NCBI RefSeq assembly: GCF_009709675.1
Contig: NZ_WMLB01000037.1
Span: 51,756-115,755 of the forward strand
Length of the DNA: 64,000 bases
Reading direction: 5' to 3'
Source: Agromyces bracchium
GTDB taxonomy: Bacteria > Actinomycetota > Actinomycetes > Actinomycetales > Microbacteriaceae
Program-made: the position numbers and the translations under genes
The notes under the pieces: generated by a model
Told to the model about the DNA's origin: nothing
Seen by the model: only the letters and a program-made list of their open reading frames with translations
Database searches by the model: none
Part shown: positions 63,944 through 64,000 of the stretch, in pieces
Layout of the letters: each line of letters starts with the position of its first letter
Position numbering within the stretch: position 1 is the first letter of the stretch

Positions 63944-64000
63944 GCGGCGAGCGGATGGCGCGGGGCGGGTCGAGTTCGCAGGATGAGACGGGTCATGGTG
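63944..64000. repeat. 57-bp direct repeat, copy 2 (runs to the window edge)
   Basis: Second copy of the unit at 63818-63874. The window ends with it, so the repeat may be longer or have more copies. Confidence 0.8.

Larger units (their letters stand above)
63676..64000. other. Gene-free stretch holding a LacI-type operator and a direct repeat
   Basis: No convincing gene is seen in these 325 bases. They hold the operator at 63745-63760, the promoter region of the Gfo/Idh operon and a 57-bp direct repeat. In-frame extensions of the Gfo/Idh gene across it are Arg/Pro-rich and low complexity and are not supported. Confidence 0.6.

Noticed and set aside
1..64000. tRNA, rRNA, riboswitch, IS element, prophage or origin
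   Set aside because: None could be recognised. No cloverleaf, transposase, integrase, phage structural gene or DnaA-box cluster is seen in either strand.

Overview
The window is a 64-kb piece of a very GC-rich actinobacterial chromosome. Several features suggest the family Microbacteriaceae (an Agromyces- or Microbacterium-like organism): the strong GC bias, many leaderless genes with a TANNNT hexamer 6-7 bases before ATG/GTG, the abundant GGATGCC/GGCATCC word with GGATGCCGCGGCATCC palindromes, mycothiol-type enzymes and a PopR/ClgR-ClpP locus. The genus is an inference. I see no tRNA, rRNA, IS element, prophage, CRISPR array or origin. The region reads as ordinary chromosome rich in sugar-uptake genes.

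Layout. 1-3.6 kb: a NarL-type two-component system (kinase cut by the window edge) converges on a LuxR-HTH/P-loop ATPase regulator. 3.6-11.5 kb: a small protein, a methyltransferase, a histidine phosphatase, an alpha/beta hydrolase divergent from its probable TetR regulator with two operator copies, a secreted endonuclease/exonuclease/phosphatase-fold protein, and a mycothiol-dependent-enzyme-like protein. 10.2-16.6 kb: a ROK regulator divergent from a sugar ABC importer (lipoprotein plus two permeases) and a GH13 alpha-glucosidase, a complete alpha-glucoside uptake and cleavage locus. 16.6-27.8 kb: a methyltransferase overlapping a class III sirtuin, MFS and EI24 membrane proteins, a cytochrome b-like protein, small membrane proteins, hydrolases, a PHP/HhH protein, VOC and cyclase-family proteins, AI-2E transporter, NUDIX and NAD(P)-binding proteins.

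27.8-34.4 kb: a LacI regulator divergent from a GH42 beta-galactosidase with two ABC permeases and a lipoprotein, under two near-identical 20-bp operators. 35.4-37.4 kb: a DUF1540 protein, a ClgR/PopR-like regulator ending in LLAA, and two ClpP genes, one without its nucleophile serine. 37.5-41.4 kb: a 1274-residue protein with the layout of mammalian soluble adenylyl cyclase. 41.4-53.3 kb: a secreted protein, a MarR gene divergent from an F420-reductase-like gene, a lipase-maturation-factor-like protein, TerC, MBL and NUDIX proteins, a MarR, a Ser/Thr kinase, a second AI-2E protein and an Eis-type acetyltransferase.

53.3-63.7 kb: a pentose-type ABC importer, an ABC exporter half-transporter, a GH51 arabinofuranosidase, and a translationally coupled operon of sugar isomerase, DUF993 and Gfo/Idh/MocA proteins. 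Two copies of a LacI-type site GGGnAAGCGyTTnCCC bracket this block. The last 325 bases hold one of these operators and a 57-bp direct repeat that runs off the window.

The most unusual items are the ClpP pair with an SsrA-like degron on its neighbouring regulator, the soluble-cyclase-like protein with a split composite active site, the density of leaderless promoters (23 of about 61 genes), and the interspersed GGATGCC word.
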